The notes: generated by a model not told the origin, from the letters alone. DNA of 64,000 nt from Luteolibacter rhizosphaerae (GCF_025950095.1 NZ_JAPDDR010000002.1:558001-622000); one strand, 5' to 3'. Counted from the first letter of the stretch, positions 8,391 to 17,120 are shown. Translations and numbers: made by a program.

Positions 8391-8803
8391 TGGACGCGGC
8401 GATCACAATCCGGCGCGGAGACCGCCTCTACGGTCCGTATTCGCCCGACCAGATCCGGGAGATGCTAGGGACCGGCTCAGCGGTTCTCGATGATGAAGCC
8501 TGGAGCGAGACCCATGGGCAATGGACGACGCTTCGTCATCTGCTCGCTGCCGTCCCCAATCCTACGGGCCACGGCCCGCCCGATGCGCTCGACTCCCTGC
8601 TGGGTGATCCGACCGAGGGCGGTTCGCGCCCCCTCGCGCAGGAAGCGGATTCTGGGATGGAAGACCGCATTGCTACCGTCCTGATGGCGGTCGGACTCAT
8701 CGCGATAGTCCTGGGTACCGTCACTATCGTCCAGCACATGGACGCGATGAAGGCGCGACAAGCGCAGAGTTCCTCGCAAAGCCCCGCGTCCCACTCTCCT
8801 TGA
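8390..8803 (+). CDS. GYF_2-domain protein with C-terminal transmembrane segment
   Basis: Residues ~5-55 match the bacterial GYF_2 domain (RGDRLYGPYSPDQIREMLGT, then DDEAWSETHGQWTTLRHLL), a presumed peptide-binding module. A single hydrophobic segment near the C-terminus (MAVGLIAIVLGTVTIVQHM) would anchor it as a tail-anchored inner-membrane protein. The ATG at 8390 overlaps the upstream TGA by one base, indicating coupling. A GTG one codon earlier is possible. GYF_2 plus zinc-ribbon membrane neighbours suggest a membrane scaffold of unknown purpose. Confidence 0.8.
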   Translation: MDAAITIRRGDRLYGPYSPDQIREMLGTGSAVLDDEAWSETHGQWTTLRHLLAAVPNPTGHGPPDALDSLLGDPTEGGSRPLAQEADSGMEDRIATVLMAVGLIAIVLGTVTIVQHMDAMKARQAQSSSQSPASHSP

Positions 8804-8816
8804 AACGGAACGGGGC

Positions 8817-9263
8817 ATGTCGCCCAAACAACCGAAATTGATTCACCAAGCTCCCCTAATCATGCTGCTCGCCTGTCTGCTCATCGAAATCGTGGTGCTG
8901 GTCATACTGGCGATCCTGCAACGGCTGCCTCAGTACGTCGCGAACGTCGGCGCGGGACTTGTCGCGGGGTGTTTCCTAGCCTTCTACCAAGGAAAAGAAT
9001 CCCTGGGGGTGAATCTGGGCGTTTGCGGCCTCATCAGCTTCTTCATCGTTATGGGCGCGATCATCCTGTGGCATGGAGTCCGCGTTGCGGTTCTCTCGAT
9101 CGGCAATCTCCCAGCTCTTGCCCAGGCGATCGATATCGTGGCGATGCAAAGCGCGGTCGCCAAATCCTTGGCGGGAAAGCGTAGCAACCCTAACAGCTAC
9201 GGAAATCGACGGGTTGCGGAGGAGGTGGTGCGCGCGCTGACCAACAGCAAGCCAGAGGAGTGA
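8817..9263 (+). CDS. Small multi-pass membrane protein
   Basis: The 148-residue protein has three hydrophobic segments at roughly residues 12-35, 40-58 and 64-92, followed by a soluble tail with 'AKSLAGKRSNPNSYGNRRVAEEVV'-type charged content. It begins 13 bases after the GYF gene and is third in the operon led by the zinc-ribbon protein. No family was recognised. An inner-membrane partner of the two preceding proteins is the simplest reading. Confidence 0.7.
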   Translation: MSPKQPKLIHQAPLIMLLACLLIEIVVLVILAILQRLPQYVANVGAGLVAGCFLAFYQGKESLGVNLGVCGLISFFIVMGAIILWHGVRVAVLSIGNLPALAQAIDIVAMQSAVAKSLAGKRSNPNSYGNRRVAEEVVRALTNSKPEE

Positions 9264-9471
9264 GTTGCGTCGAACTTGCCAACAGCGCCTGCATCAAAAT
9301 GAAGACACAAGCACGAGCCTTTGTGAAGTAGGTGTGCGCGGTTGAAAACGGGAGCAGTACTGCTCGTCAAGTTCCCCCGTTCTGTTCACGGCTTCGAAAG
9401 CCGTCGATGGCTGGCCTAGAATCGTTCCGCGACTTACCTAACAGGAATTCGTATCTGCGTTATCCCTTGGG

Positions 9472-9828
9472 TCACCAGTCTTCAATTCGACCGGCAGTCT
9501 TTGCCAACTCGGCATACTTCGAAAGCGGCGTGTGGGTGTCGAACTCAAGGTCCACCTGGATCTCAAATCCATCGGTGGCAGCGAGCGCCTCCAACTCATT
9601 TAGATCCACGTAACCAAGCTCCGGCTGTCCAAGTCCCAGGTCGCAGAGGCCAAAGGCTACATTCGTGTCCGGGTTCAGCTCCGTAAGCAGCCAAATTGCG
9701 CACCCTTTTGGCGCGAATAGTTTCACCTCAGGATAAAGGTCCGGACATACTCCTGCTTCGGGCGCGACGATCATGAGTTCCCAGTTTACGATGAGGCTTT
9801 GACGGAGATGTTCGGGGAGCAAGGACAT
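9472..9828 (-). CDS. DUF2958 family protein
   Basis: The 118-residue protein shows the DUF2958 pattern: N-terminal LLPEHLRQSL, then VKLFAPKGCAIWLLTELNPD, GLCDLGLGQPELGYVDLNELE, and a C-terminal FEIQVDLEFD segment. DUF2958 genes are frequent on plasmids, conjugative elements and islands, with unknown function. It is last in a minus-strand run with the two genes upstream (9944-10747 and 10792-11088). Confidence 0.8.
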   Translation of the reverse strand: MSLLPEHLRQSLIVNWELMIVAPEAGVCPDLYPEVKLFAPKGCAIWLLTELNPDTNVAFGLCDLGLGQPELGYVDLNELEALAATDGFEIQVDLEFDTHTPLSKYAELAKTAGRIEDW

Positions 9829-9943
9829 GGGAAAAATGGCCCGAATTGAAACTCACGAGAAAGTTCCCGTCAAGTAGACCACCCCTCTTGCCCGCGGCGA
9901 TAGGCGCGCACGATCGCTCCCAATCGAGCGTGCGTGCCATTGG

Positions 9944-10747
9944 TCACATCAGGTCGTCGCGGTAGTACGGAGGCGTGTGGCAGAGGACCGGGTGGCTGTT
10001 TTTCTCCGCAACGTGAGCGAGCACGTGACAGAGGCAATCGTCGTCCGAAACGTCGTCCCCGGTAGTCTGATTCTCCCAGTCGATTGGCAGGGGACGGGAC
10101 GCGCACGAACCAAGACCACCGATCAGCGCCATCAGACGGTGTTCGATGGCCTCTGCCAGTGAACGGGCGCCTGGATTCGATCGCTTGAGGATGTTCCCAT
10201 CGGGACACATGAATTTGGACAGGGGCTTTCCATCGACCGTGAAGCGATGGTCCGCGAGCGTTTTCCAGAACGACGCATCCAGCACGATCGGCTGTTGGCC
10301 GATGTAACCGTTCAAGTGTGTGCCTCGTACGACCGAGTCGCGAATCAGGTGATACAGAGCGACGCGATCTTCCAAGGCAAGCTTCCAGAAGCCTTCACGA
10401 GCATGCTCGTCCATGGTGACGGAGGGAAGGAACCATTTGTCGCCAGCACCCCGCAGTCTGAGAACCTGTAGGTTCCGGCGTCCGAGCGCCGCACCGATCT
10501 GGCGTGCCGCGTTGGTCCCGTTCTCGTCCAATTCGCCTAGCAAGCCGGTTCGTCGACCAATCTCGCACATCTCACGGGTCGTGAACATGAGCCTTCCTGT
10601 GCGCCGGATGATCTCGGTGCCGTTGAGGGTGAGGTTCGCGATGATTGCCGCGACATTGTCGGAGAACCCAGTGCCGACGACTTTCTTTGGTTTGTGAGTC
10701 TCGTCAGCAGGGCCGGACATTTTCTGGGAAGTAATCTGTGGTTTCAT
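9944..10747 (-). CDS. Hypothetical protein, possible DNA-binding plasmid/island function
   Basis: The 267-residue protein has a central 'TTREMCEIGRRTGLL..LDENGTNAARQIGAALGRRNL' stretch that could form a helix-turn-helix, followed by RLRGAGDKWFLPS. The C-terminal part is rich in Cys/His (DDCLCHVLAHVAEKNSHP, VLCHTPPYYRDD). No named family was recognised. It sits 44 bases after the small upstream gene on the same strand. A nearby ATG (~10720) is an alternative start. Confidence 0.6.
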   Translation of the reverse strand: MKPQITSQKMSGPADETHKPKKVVGTGFSDNVAAIIANLTLNGTEIIRRTGRLMFTTREMCEIGRRTGLLGELDENGTNAARQIGAALGRRNLQVLRLRGAGDKWFLPSVTMDEHAREGFWKLALEDRVALYHLIRDSVVRGTHLNGYIGQQPIVLDASFWKTLADHRFTVDGKPLSKFMCPDGNILKRSNPGARSLAEAIEHRLMALIGGLGSCASRPLPIDWENQTTGDDVSDDDCLCHVLAHVAEKNSHPVLCHTPPYYRDDLM

Positions 10748-10791
10748 GGAGCGTTGATTGAGTGGGAGATGAGATCAGTGGTAGTGGGCAT

Positions 10792-11088
10792 TCAGGGTGC
10801 GAACGCTTCTGGTGACAGGCTCAAGTGCCGCAGTTCTTCGGAGGGCACGAAGCCCTGCAAACTCCTCATCCGGACCGCGCGAGCAGGGTTGCCGAGATAA
10901 AATGCGAGCTTCCCATCAAGACGAACGACCGGGAGGTCGAGACGCTCCAACAAGGCTCGCACCTCGGGTTGCGGCAGACGGTTCAGGCTGGCGATTTCTT
11001 CGATGGTCGCCCAGGAGCGGCCCAGGATCGGGACCAATTCCTGAAGCTTGAGATTTGGGGCTGACGGATTCTTTTGATTTGAGTTCAT
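10792..11088 (-). CDS. Small winged-helix-like hypothetical protein
   Basis: Starting at the ATG at 11088, the 98-residue protein reads as a compact helical domain: LQELVPILGRSWATIEEIAS, LNRLPQPEVRALLERLDLP, VVRLDGKLAFYLGNPARAV. The pattern of short helices then a beta-hairpin is consistent with a winged helix. The frame stays open upstream to 11313, but that part is Arg/Ala-rich and unconvincing. It would be first in the three-gene minus-strand run ending with DUF2958. Confidence 0.55.
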   Translation of the reverse strand: MNSNQKNPSAPNLKLQELVPILGRSWATIEEIASLNRLPQPEVRALLERLDLPVVRLDGKLAFYLGNPARAVRMRSLQGFVPSEELRHLSLSPEAFAP

Positions 11089-11515
11089 CGCTTTGGCGTT
11101 TATTGCGCCCGCAACCGCGGATGCGTTGCCCCAGTGAGCCTCGCTGTCGGCAGCCATGCACCGGGCCATCAGGAGTCCGGTTCCCATAATGGCTGCGGCC
11201 CCGCAGGGTTCCCGAACGGAAGAGGCGAATGGGTGTGACCGGAGTGCCACTCCCGGCGGGGACTTCGGGTATCGGCGGCGGGCAGGGCAGCGGAGTTCAA
11301 GTGTGATGTTCATCGGGTTGGTCCGAGCGGATTGTCTCGTTCGGGGGGCGGGAGAATCGCGTTTCCAATCGCTCCGGTCACCAGGCTTGGATCGAAGTCG
11401 CTCCCATCAAGGCTTCTCGCGCTAACGGGTTCTCCGCCCAAACTGAGTGGGGGCCTTGTTACCGGGCGAATGGACATTCGTGCGGTAACCTTGTGGCTTA
11501 TGTTGAAATGCCAGC
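11089..11515. other. 427-base non-coding stretch upstream of the small recombinase
   Basis: No convincing gene on either strand; short open frames here have no recognisable content. It should hold the promoter of the minus-strand run starting at 11088 and that of the recombinase at 11516. Its clearest feature is the dyad at 11458-11489. Confidence 0.5.
11458..11489. promoter_or_regulatory. 32-bp interrupted dyad upstream of the serine recombinase
   Basis: The two arms read GTTACCG..CGAATG and CATTCG..CGGTAAC, separated by GA, with one mismatched 2-bp step in each arm. It lies 26 bases before the recombinase start. The size and symmetry fit a dimeric recombinase or repressor binding site, such as one res-type subsite or an operator. 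It is not followed by a T-run, so a terminator is unlikely. Confidence 0.55.
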
Positions 11516-12167
11516 ATGCAGACATCCGCCGCGACCAACTGGGTTTGTTACTACCGGTGCAGCACAGAAGGCCAGGGACGCTCGGGCCTCGGCCTGGAAG
11601 CCCAGCGCTCTACCGTCGCTCACTTTCTGGCCAGCCATCCGGGCGAGGTGATTGCTGAATTCACCGAAGTCGAATCAGGCCGGAAGGCCAATCGTCCGAA
11701 GCTCAAGGAGGCGCTCGGTCTTTGCAGGAAGCGCAAGGCGCACCTTGTGATTGCGAAACTGGACCGTCTGGCGCGCAGCGTCGCAATGATCAGCAGCCTG
11801 ATGGATAGCGGGGTTCTCGGCAGCCGACATGCCGAACGCAACCCGCTTCATGCTGCACGTCTACTCCGCCATGGCAGAGGAAGAGGCCAGATTGATCTCC
11901 GAGCGCACGAAGGCTTCTCTCGCGGCAGCAAAAGCCAGAGGAGTGGTGCTTGGGGAAACCGGCCGCGTTCTCGCGAAGCGACACCATGAGCAAGCGATTG
12001 CCAAAGCCGAGCAATACCGGGAAGTCGTGGAACTCGCCAAGGCTTCCGGGGCCAAGACTACGCGTGATTTGAAGGATTACCTCAATCAGCACGGGATTCC
12101 TTCACCAGGCGACGGCTTGTGGCACATCCCGAACACCCATCGACTGTTGAAGCGGCTGGGCTACTAG
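11516..12167 (+). pseudogene. Small serine recombinase (resolvase/invertase family), frameshifted
   Basis: The N-terminal half is a standard resolvase catalytic domain: nucleophile Ser in YYRCSTEGQ, then GLGLEAQR, and the LVIAKLDRLARSV helix. At about 11810 the frame is lost. The rest continues one frame over with ADMPNATRFMLHVYSAMAEEEARLISERTKASL and a C-terminal helical region ending at 12167. Two or five bases seem to be missing between MDSGV and FSAADMPNA. Either the gene is inactivated or the assembly has an error. Total length (~217 residues) fits a small serine recombinase. A copy of the island motif lies 28 bases downstream. Confidence 0.75.
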
Positions 12168-12194
12168 ATGCTCACCGTAAAATCGGTAAGAGGG

Positions 12195-12257
12195 TATACC
12201 AAGCCTGTGGAATTACGGGGGGCAACGCGTGCGAGATTACTACAGAACACGTAGTAA
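12195..12257 (+). repeat. Island motif copy 3 (TATACC-N12-TTACGG) plus hairpin
   Basis: The core is 12195-12218, preceded by GAGGG. A hairpin TTACTAC/GTAGTAA with a 7-base loop follows at 12237-12257. It lies directly downstream of the small recombinase and upstream of the DUF2637 gene. Its sequence around the core is closest to copy 5 (19135): both read GG-TATACC-A...GGAA-TTACGG. Confidence 0.75.
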
Positions 12258-12320
12258 GGTGGGAAAACAGCTTGGGCCATTCCTGTCAATCGGCGGGTAT
12301 CTTGTAAAGGAGGCCGGTCT

Positions 12321-12962
12321 GTGTTGGAATGCATGCTGATGAATTCCCTCGATCCCGTCCCTGAAGCAATTGGAGCCGTTGAAGCCCGCGAGGAACAGGC
12401 GCTGAAATTGATCGGGCGTACCACCGCTGTGTTGGTTGCATTGCTCGCGGTGAGCGCGTTCGTTCTGAGCTTCGAAGCTCTTCGTGAGCTGGCGGAGCGC
12501 GAGGGAGGGCTTGTGGGACCGGCCTCACTGATGTTTCCGGTAATCGTTGACGGAGCCATCTGCATTTTCAGCCTCTCCGCGCTGCGTGCCGAGCTTGCCG
12601 GTGACCATCGAGACGTCCGCTGGATCAAGGGGCTGGTGCTTGCCGTTACCCTGTCGTCGGTGGGACTGAACACGCTTCACGCTCACGGACGTCCGCTTGC
12701 GATGGTGATTGCAGCAGTCCCCCCGTTGCTGCTCTACGGCTCCCTTGAGGTGCTCCTCCTTCAGGCGCGCCGCCGCTTTGTCCCTGCTGAGGCGAAAGCG
12801 AGGCCGCGCGTTCCGAAGTCGATCCCGAGCCAGTCTGACGTTGAGGAGCGGCGCGAAAAGGCTCTGTCCCTCGCCAAGAAGGGACAGAGCCGTCGTGAGA
12901 TCGCACAAACGCTCGGCGTTTCGGCTGCGACCGTCAGCAAGTATCTTCGGGAATCCGCCTAG
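12321..12962 (+). CDS. DUF2637-type membrane protein with C-terminal helix-turn-helix
   Basis: The GTG start at 12321 is favoured by a perfect AAAGGAGG (12306-12313) seven bases upstream. Residues ~30-150 hold four hydrophobic segments (AVLVALLAVSAFVLSF; ASLMFPVIVDGAICIF; GLVLAVTLSSVGL; AMVIAAVPPLLLYGS), the arrangement of DUF2637/Spd-like proteins of plasmid transfer loci. The tail (REKALSLAKKGQSRREIAQT, LGVSAATVSKYL) is a resolvase-type HTH that closely resembles the protein at 21053-21304. The gene is convergent with the polymerase and shares a CTAG with its stop. A 12-bp perfect inverted repeat lies inside the coding sequence (12860-12891). Confidence 0.75.
   Translation: MLECMLMNSLDPVPEAIGAVEAREEQALKLIGRTTAVLVALLAVSAFVLSFEALRELAEREGGLVGPASLMFPVIVDGAICIFSLSALRAELAGDHRDVRWIKGLVLAVTLSSVGLNTLHAHGRPLAMVIAAVPPLLLYGSLEVLLLQARRRFVPAEAKARPRVPKSIPSQSDVEERREKALSLAKKGQSRREIAQTLGVSAATVSKYLRESA
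12860..12891. other. Perfect 12-bp inverted repeat within the DUF2637-HTH gene
   Basis: GGCTCTGTCCCT and AGGGACAGAGCC are separated by eight bases. In RNA or single-stranded DNA this would be a very stable hairpin. It lies between the membrane and HTH parts of the protein. Confidence 0.8.
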
Positions 12963-15457
12963 ATCCCCGGCATCAGCAGTTGGCCTTCCGGGGCCTCCGC
13001 CTTGTTCGCGGCATATTCGAATAGATCCCCGGCCTTGGAGATCAGCCGATCAGCCTCGAAGGTAGGGAAGAGTCTCTGAAGCCTCTCCAGAAGCCCGGTA
13101 ACCGCCGGGGTAGGTCGTAGACAATGAAGCTTGAGCTGGGATTTAGCCCGCTTGGCGTTCTCCACGTCCGTGAGCTTGAGCGAGAAGCCCGCCGATTCCA
13201 AGCAGTCGAGCAACTGGCGGTTCGCAAGCACTCGCTTGAGCCCGAGTTCCTCGTGTGCATACGCACGAAGGAACAACTTGAGCACTGCATTCTGTTCGGG
13301 GTCCTTTTTCCGGGATCTCTTCAAGCCCGCGGTTCGCTCGATTGCCATGTATCCCTCGAAGTCAGCGAGATCAGATTCGCTCTTCAGCACCCGCTGGTTC
13401 TCCCTTGTGAACGCATGCCAGCTGTCCCTCAGGCGCTGATAGACGGCCGCATTCGGGAGCGGCTGCGTGCGGAACCAGACGTGATCGATACCAAGGATAG
13501 GAGAGGTTCCGCGCTCACTGGTCGGCAAACGCTTCCAATCGAAATCCATCCGGTAGGCGATATGCTGCTTGTACTTCCCCACGTCGAGAGCGCCATCAGC
13601 ATCATGGATTTGACGAAGCGTCCGGAATAGCTCGATCTCATAGCGGTCGTTGCCCTCCCGCTCGATGAAAGTCTTCACGATGAATTCGTTCTGCTCCTCT
13701 TTGTCGGAAGTCGGCGCGCTGATGCCAGCCTTCGCGAGGATGATCCGGAAGCCATCGTAGCCCTCTAGGGTGGCCTGCCCCCGGGTTCGCCAAGCGAGCA
13801 CTTGCATGGCTCGGTGCTTCAGCTTGAGGACTGCATGATCGTCCGCGGAAATGCTGTGCCGGAAGTCACGGAACTTCAGGCCCAGTGGTCCCAGCGCCGC
13901 CGCCATCACCTCCGCTTCGGTCGCATTGCTGATGAACCCGTCTGTGGTTGCCGAAATGACCATTCGGGTTCTCGGCAGGCGATTGATCAGTTCGCCTAGG
14001 AACGCGCGGACCATGCCCGTCACCATGTTGGCGAGGAACGCATTGGTGATCTTGGATGGCGGAAGGTCTTTCATCTGCCCTTCCCGGGTATCGAACACCC
14101 GCTTTCGCTGGAGCCCTTGGCAGAGCTTGCCGTAGATGGAATTCCCGACGGTCTTGCAAAGATGCTCGAAGCACTCGTTCCCGGAAACGCTGTATCGTTC
14201 GCGCAGCCCCGCGATCTCACGCGCCAGCCCGAGAAAGGGGCGTTCCTCCCGCATCGGCATCAGGTAGGCGGTGTCGTTGACGATCTCCATCGCTGCTCCC
14301 AGCCGCCGAGCCAGCTCAATCTCCGGGCTGGTCGCAAAGCTCTCCCCTTGCAGAGGGAAGATCAGCGAAGTCCGGGTTCTGACGGGCAGGCAAGGGAACC
14401 TGACATCATCGGGAAAGCGGAATCTCACCAGCGCCACCCCATAGTGATCCGAGGTGAACTCATCGACCGACCGGGGCACTCGGATTCGATCCCAGTCCGG
14501 CGTCCCTAGGGCACACAACGCAGTCACGTAAGCTCCGTTGATGTCCCAGTCACCCCACTCGTCGATCGGCGAGGCTCCGTAGAAGTAGGTCTCGTTTCGT
14601 CCCCCGTGGAATCCCTCGGTAGCCAATGTGAGGTAATGATGATGCGATTGCATCGGAACCGACTTCCGCGATCCCTTGAAGTTGACGGTCTCCTCGGTTC
14701 CAAGGACCTCGTGGTGAGAAATGCCTGCGGGCTTCCAGCGGGTCTGGACAAACTCGGTCGCAATCTGGCCTAGCGTGAGTGGCAAGTCAGGTGAACCAGT
14801 GAGACTCTTCCGGAATTCGCCCATGCGCTGCAACCAGCGCGCTGCAATCTCCGCATCCCGGATTCCATACGCTTGAAATCGCACTGGGTCGTTCGCAAAA
14901 AATTCGCGCACATTGGAGATTTCCTCCTGCGACACTTCGAGTTTCTTGAGGCCCAGCAAATCCCCCAAGGCCTGAAGCTTGCGGTGCTTATCGGGAGCCA
15001 GAAGGGTGGTGTCGAATACCGACACCTCGATCTTGCGCCGCTTTCCATCCTTGCCCTTGAAGCTGGAGCGAAACGCCTTTCCCAGTGTCACGTAGGTATT
15101 GCGGATCCCGTCGAACTGCGACTTGAGTTTCCTGAAGTCTTGCAGCGAGGTCAGTTCCGCCAGGGACCAATGGATCGCGAGGACGACCCGGGCCGGGCAT
15201 CGCTCCAGAAATCCTTCGTCGAGTCCCTTCTGGATGATCCGGCCCACAACCTCTGCAAGCGTGAGGCGTCGGCCCGGCTCCATGATCTCGATCCATTCGT
15301 AAGGGTTCGGGTTGCTCAGCACGTAGCCCTGATAGGATACGACATCATTCTTCTCTGCTCCGGTGACATACTCCGAATCGAGCCCGCAGATCAGGTCGTC
15401 TCCCAGGAGATCGTTAAGTGTGTAGCTGCGGGACGGCTTGCGTGTGGTTGGTTTCAT
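12959..15457 (-). CDS. Stand-alone family B DNA polymerase (DNA_pol_B_2-like) with 3'-5' exonuclease motifs
   Basis: The 832-residue protein has the family B motifs in order. Exo I is LDSEY near residue 27 and Exo III is YGIRDAE near 200. Polymerase motif A is DINGAYVTAL near 305, motif B is KTVGNSIYGKLCQG near 440, and motif C is SATTDGFI near 504. A KLKHRAMQVLAW segment after motif C fits the KxY region. The layout resembles protein-primed or primer-independent polymerases of mobile elements and organellar/viral polymerases rather than chromosomal Pol II. Start is the ATG at 15457; a TTG at 15466 is possible. It is divergent from the 482-residue gene and convergent with DUF2637. Which PolB subgroup it belongs to cannot be settled by eye. 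Confidence 0.85.
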   Translation of the reverse strand: MKPTTRKPSRSYTLNDLLGDDLICGLDSEYVTGAEKNDVVSYQGYVLSNPNPYEWIEIMEPGRRLTLAEVVGRIIQKGLDEGFLERCPARVVLAIHWSLAELTSLQDFRKLKSQFDGIRNTYVTLGKAFRSSFKGKDGKRRKIEVSVFDTTLLAPDKHRKLQALGDLLGLKKLEVSQEEISNVREFFANDPVRFQAYGIRDAEIAARWLQRMGEFRKSLTGSPDLPLTLGQIATEFVQTRWKPAGISHHEVLGTEETVNFKGSRKSVPMQSHHHYLTLATEGFHGGRNETYFYGASPIDEWGDWDINGAYVTALCALGTPDWDRIRVPRSVDEFTSDHYGVALVRFRFPDDVRFPCLPVRTRTSLIFPLQGESFATSPEIELARRLGAAMEIVNDTAYLMPMREERPFLGLAREIAGLRERYSVSGNECFEHLCKTVGNSIYGKLCQGLQRKRVFDTREGQMKDLPPSKITNAFLANMVTGMVRAFLGELINRLPRTRMVISATTDGFISNATEAEVMAAALGPLGLKFRDFRHSISADDHAVLKLKHRAMQVLAWRTRGQATLEGYDGFRIILAKAGISAPTSDKEEQNEFIVKTFIEREGNDRYEIELFRTLRQIHDADGALDVGKYKQHIAYRMDFDWKRLPTSERGTSPILGIDHVWFRTQPLPNAAVYQRLRDSWHAFTRENQRVLKSESDLADFEGYMAIERTAGLKRSRKKDPEQNAVLKLFLRAYAHEELGLKRVLANRQLLDCLESAGFSLKLTDVENAKRAKSQLKLHCLRPTPAVTGLLERLQRLFPTFEADRLISKAGDLFEYAANKAEAPEGQLLMPGI

Positions 15458-15570
15458 CGACGCCAACGCACCCGTTTCCGCGTTGCACGGCGACGGGCCC
15501 TTACCGGCAGGTCCGCCCGAAATGGCCTATGTTAGACTTCAATCACTTATGAAGATTCCGAAAGCCCGAT

Positions 15571-15607
15571 TTGGTTAGGGCTTGACAAGCTAATATAATG
15601 CAGCCCT
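15571..15607 (+). promoter_or_regulatory. Sigma70-type promoter with overlapping 6-bp dyad, near-leaderless transcript
   Basis: TTGGTT (15571-15576), a 17-base spacer and a perfect TATAAT (15594-15599) place the transcript start near 15606, about five bases before the ATG at 15611. No Shine-Dalgarno sequence could fit. AGGGCT (15577-15582) and AGCCCT (15602-15607) form an inverted repeat around the -10 box and could be an operator. Confidence 0.6.
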
Positions 15608-15610
15608 ATT

Positions 15611-17059
15611 ATGCTTGATTATTCCCAATTCGTTCCGCGCAAGCCCTCCTCCGAAATCTCCACCCCCGCGCTGCTTCTCCCCCAACGTTTCGAGGTCGTG
15701 GGCGGGTTCAATCCTGACGGATTCGACATGGCCGCTGCCGAATGGCATCTCCGGAAGACTTTCGTCCAAAACGGACTGGTCGGGATCATCCATGGTCTGT
15801 TCGGGATCATGCCCAGCAATGCGGATGTTCTGAAGAACCGTGAATTCGTGGAGAAGCTCGATGAGATGGAACCTGCCACCGACGATGAAAACGATCGTCT
15901 TGCCGGGGGTGAGCCTGACAAGTGCGACGGCGACGACGGCCCGACTCGCAAACAGGTTCCGTATGGGTTGTCTCACAGTTCCTTGCCTCTCCCGCTCCAG
16001 GGAGTGGACTTCGACGAAGCATTCCTCCTCGCGGCGCGCGCTATCCACGAACAATACAAGGCTGCTCTCAACTCCACGATCCTTGCCCGCCAGAATAAGG
16101 CGCGCAATGCGAAGGGAAGCGGACTCATTGAATTCGCGAACCGCTACGGCTTCCTTGGGGGCGAGAAGGCACTCAACCGCGATTCGCTCTTCTACAATTT
16201 CGCGGTAATTCGCGCGGTCGATGCGATTCGTATCCTCCGCAAGGCCGGCCGCCTCACGCTCAGCGCCAATGCGAACAAGGCGATCGATGGACTCATCGCA
16301 AAGGACGAGGAGGCCCTTTCCCCACAGGCTTTCGAGTCGTCGACCCGCGAATGGAACTACGTGGCGTTGGAGCAGATCGTCCAGTCTTTCGGAATCCCGG
16401 TTCTCGTCCTTCTGGAGAAGTGTGGCACGCCCGGACGGAAGAAGCGCGGCACCGGTGATCTGAAGGGCCCGGTCATGGAGGGCCTCAACCGCCTTCTCAT
16501 TGATTCGCTCCAGCCCTGCTCCAAGGAAGCCGTCGCCAAGTATCAGATCGAGGGGGTCGTGGACAAGTTGCTCGATGGCTCGCGCTCCGAAACCGAGGAG
16601 GAACGCATCCGCCGGGAGGCTGCTGCCACCAAGTTTGAAGAGCTGCGCAAGAAGGGCTTCGTGTTGAACGTGAAGGAGGACGCAGCACGCGAAGAGCGCA
16701 TCGAACGTCGCAACGCGGTCGAGAACCTCAAGGAGTTGGTTCTGCTTGTTGGCTGGCAGCTCAGCGATCCGGCGCTCGACGGAATTGGTTTCGGCGAATG
16801 CGACGAGTTCTGGGCTCGCGAAAGCAAAAACAACAAGCCGAACGAGGAGTCCCTCCTTCCCAGTTTCCTCAAGGGCCTCAAGCGCAGCTACGTGAAGCTC
16901 GCATCCAAGGCGGACGATGTGTTCGCCGGCCCGCCCGAAAGCCCCCAAGAATCGAAGCCGGTCTTCTACAATGACTTCTTGATCGCGGATGCATGGCTTC
17001 GCGACCTCAAGGATTTCGAGGTCGAATCGAGCTTCTGGAACAAGGAGCCTGCCGCATAA
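15611..17059 (+). CDS. Hypothetical 482-residue protein divergent from the DNA polymerase
   Basis: No family recognised. The N-terminal ~50 residues are followed by an acidic linker (EPATDDENDRLAGG) and then a mostly helical protein with charged segments (for example EEERIRREAAATKFEELRKK). No signal peptide or membrane segment is seen. It sits between the polymerase and the large serine recombinase, has its own strong promoter and terminator, and by position is a candidate replication or accessory protein of the element. A protein-priming or DNA-binding role is possible but nothing in the sequence proves it. The 512-codon antisense frame over the same region is a shadow. Confidence 0.7.
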   Translation: MLDYSQFVPRKPSSEISTPALLLPQRFEVVGGFNPDGFDMAAAEWHLRKTFVQNGLVGIIHGLFGIMPSNADVLKNREFVEKLDEMEPATDDENDRLAGGEPDKCDGDDGPTRKQVPYGLSHSSLPLPLQGVDFDEAFLLAARAIHEQYKAALNSTILARQNKARNAKGSGLIEFANRYGFLGGEKALNRDSLFYNFAVIRAVDAIRILRKAGRLTLSANANKAIDGLIAKDEEALSPQAFESSTREWNYVALEQIVQSFGIPVLVLLEKCGTPGRKKRGTGDLKGPVMEGLNRLLIDSLQPCSKEAVAKYQIEGVVDKLLDGSRSETEEERIRREAAATKFEELRKKGFVLNVKEDAAREERIERRNAVENLKELVLLVGWQLSDPALDGIGFGECDEFWARESKNNKPNEESLLPSFLKGLKRSYVKLASKADDVFAGPPESPQESKPVFYNDFLIADAWLRDLKDFEVESSFWNKEPAA

Positions 17060-17073
17060 GCGCCAGAGGTCCA

Positions 17074-17120
17074 ACAGAGGCCAAATCGGGCGTACGGTCC
17101 GGTTTGGCCTCTGTCGTTTT
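17074..17120 (+). terminator. Rho-independent terminator of the 482-residue gene
   Basis: ACAGAGGCCAAA (17074-17085) pairs perfectly with TTTGGCCTCTGT (17103-17114). The 17-base loop can pair further, and CGTTTT follows. It begins 15 bases after the stop codon. Confidence 0.85.
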
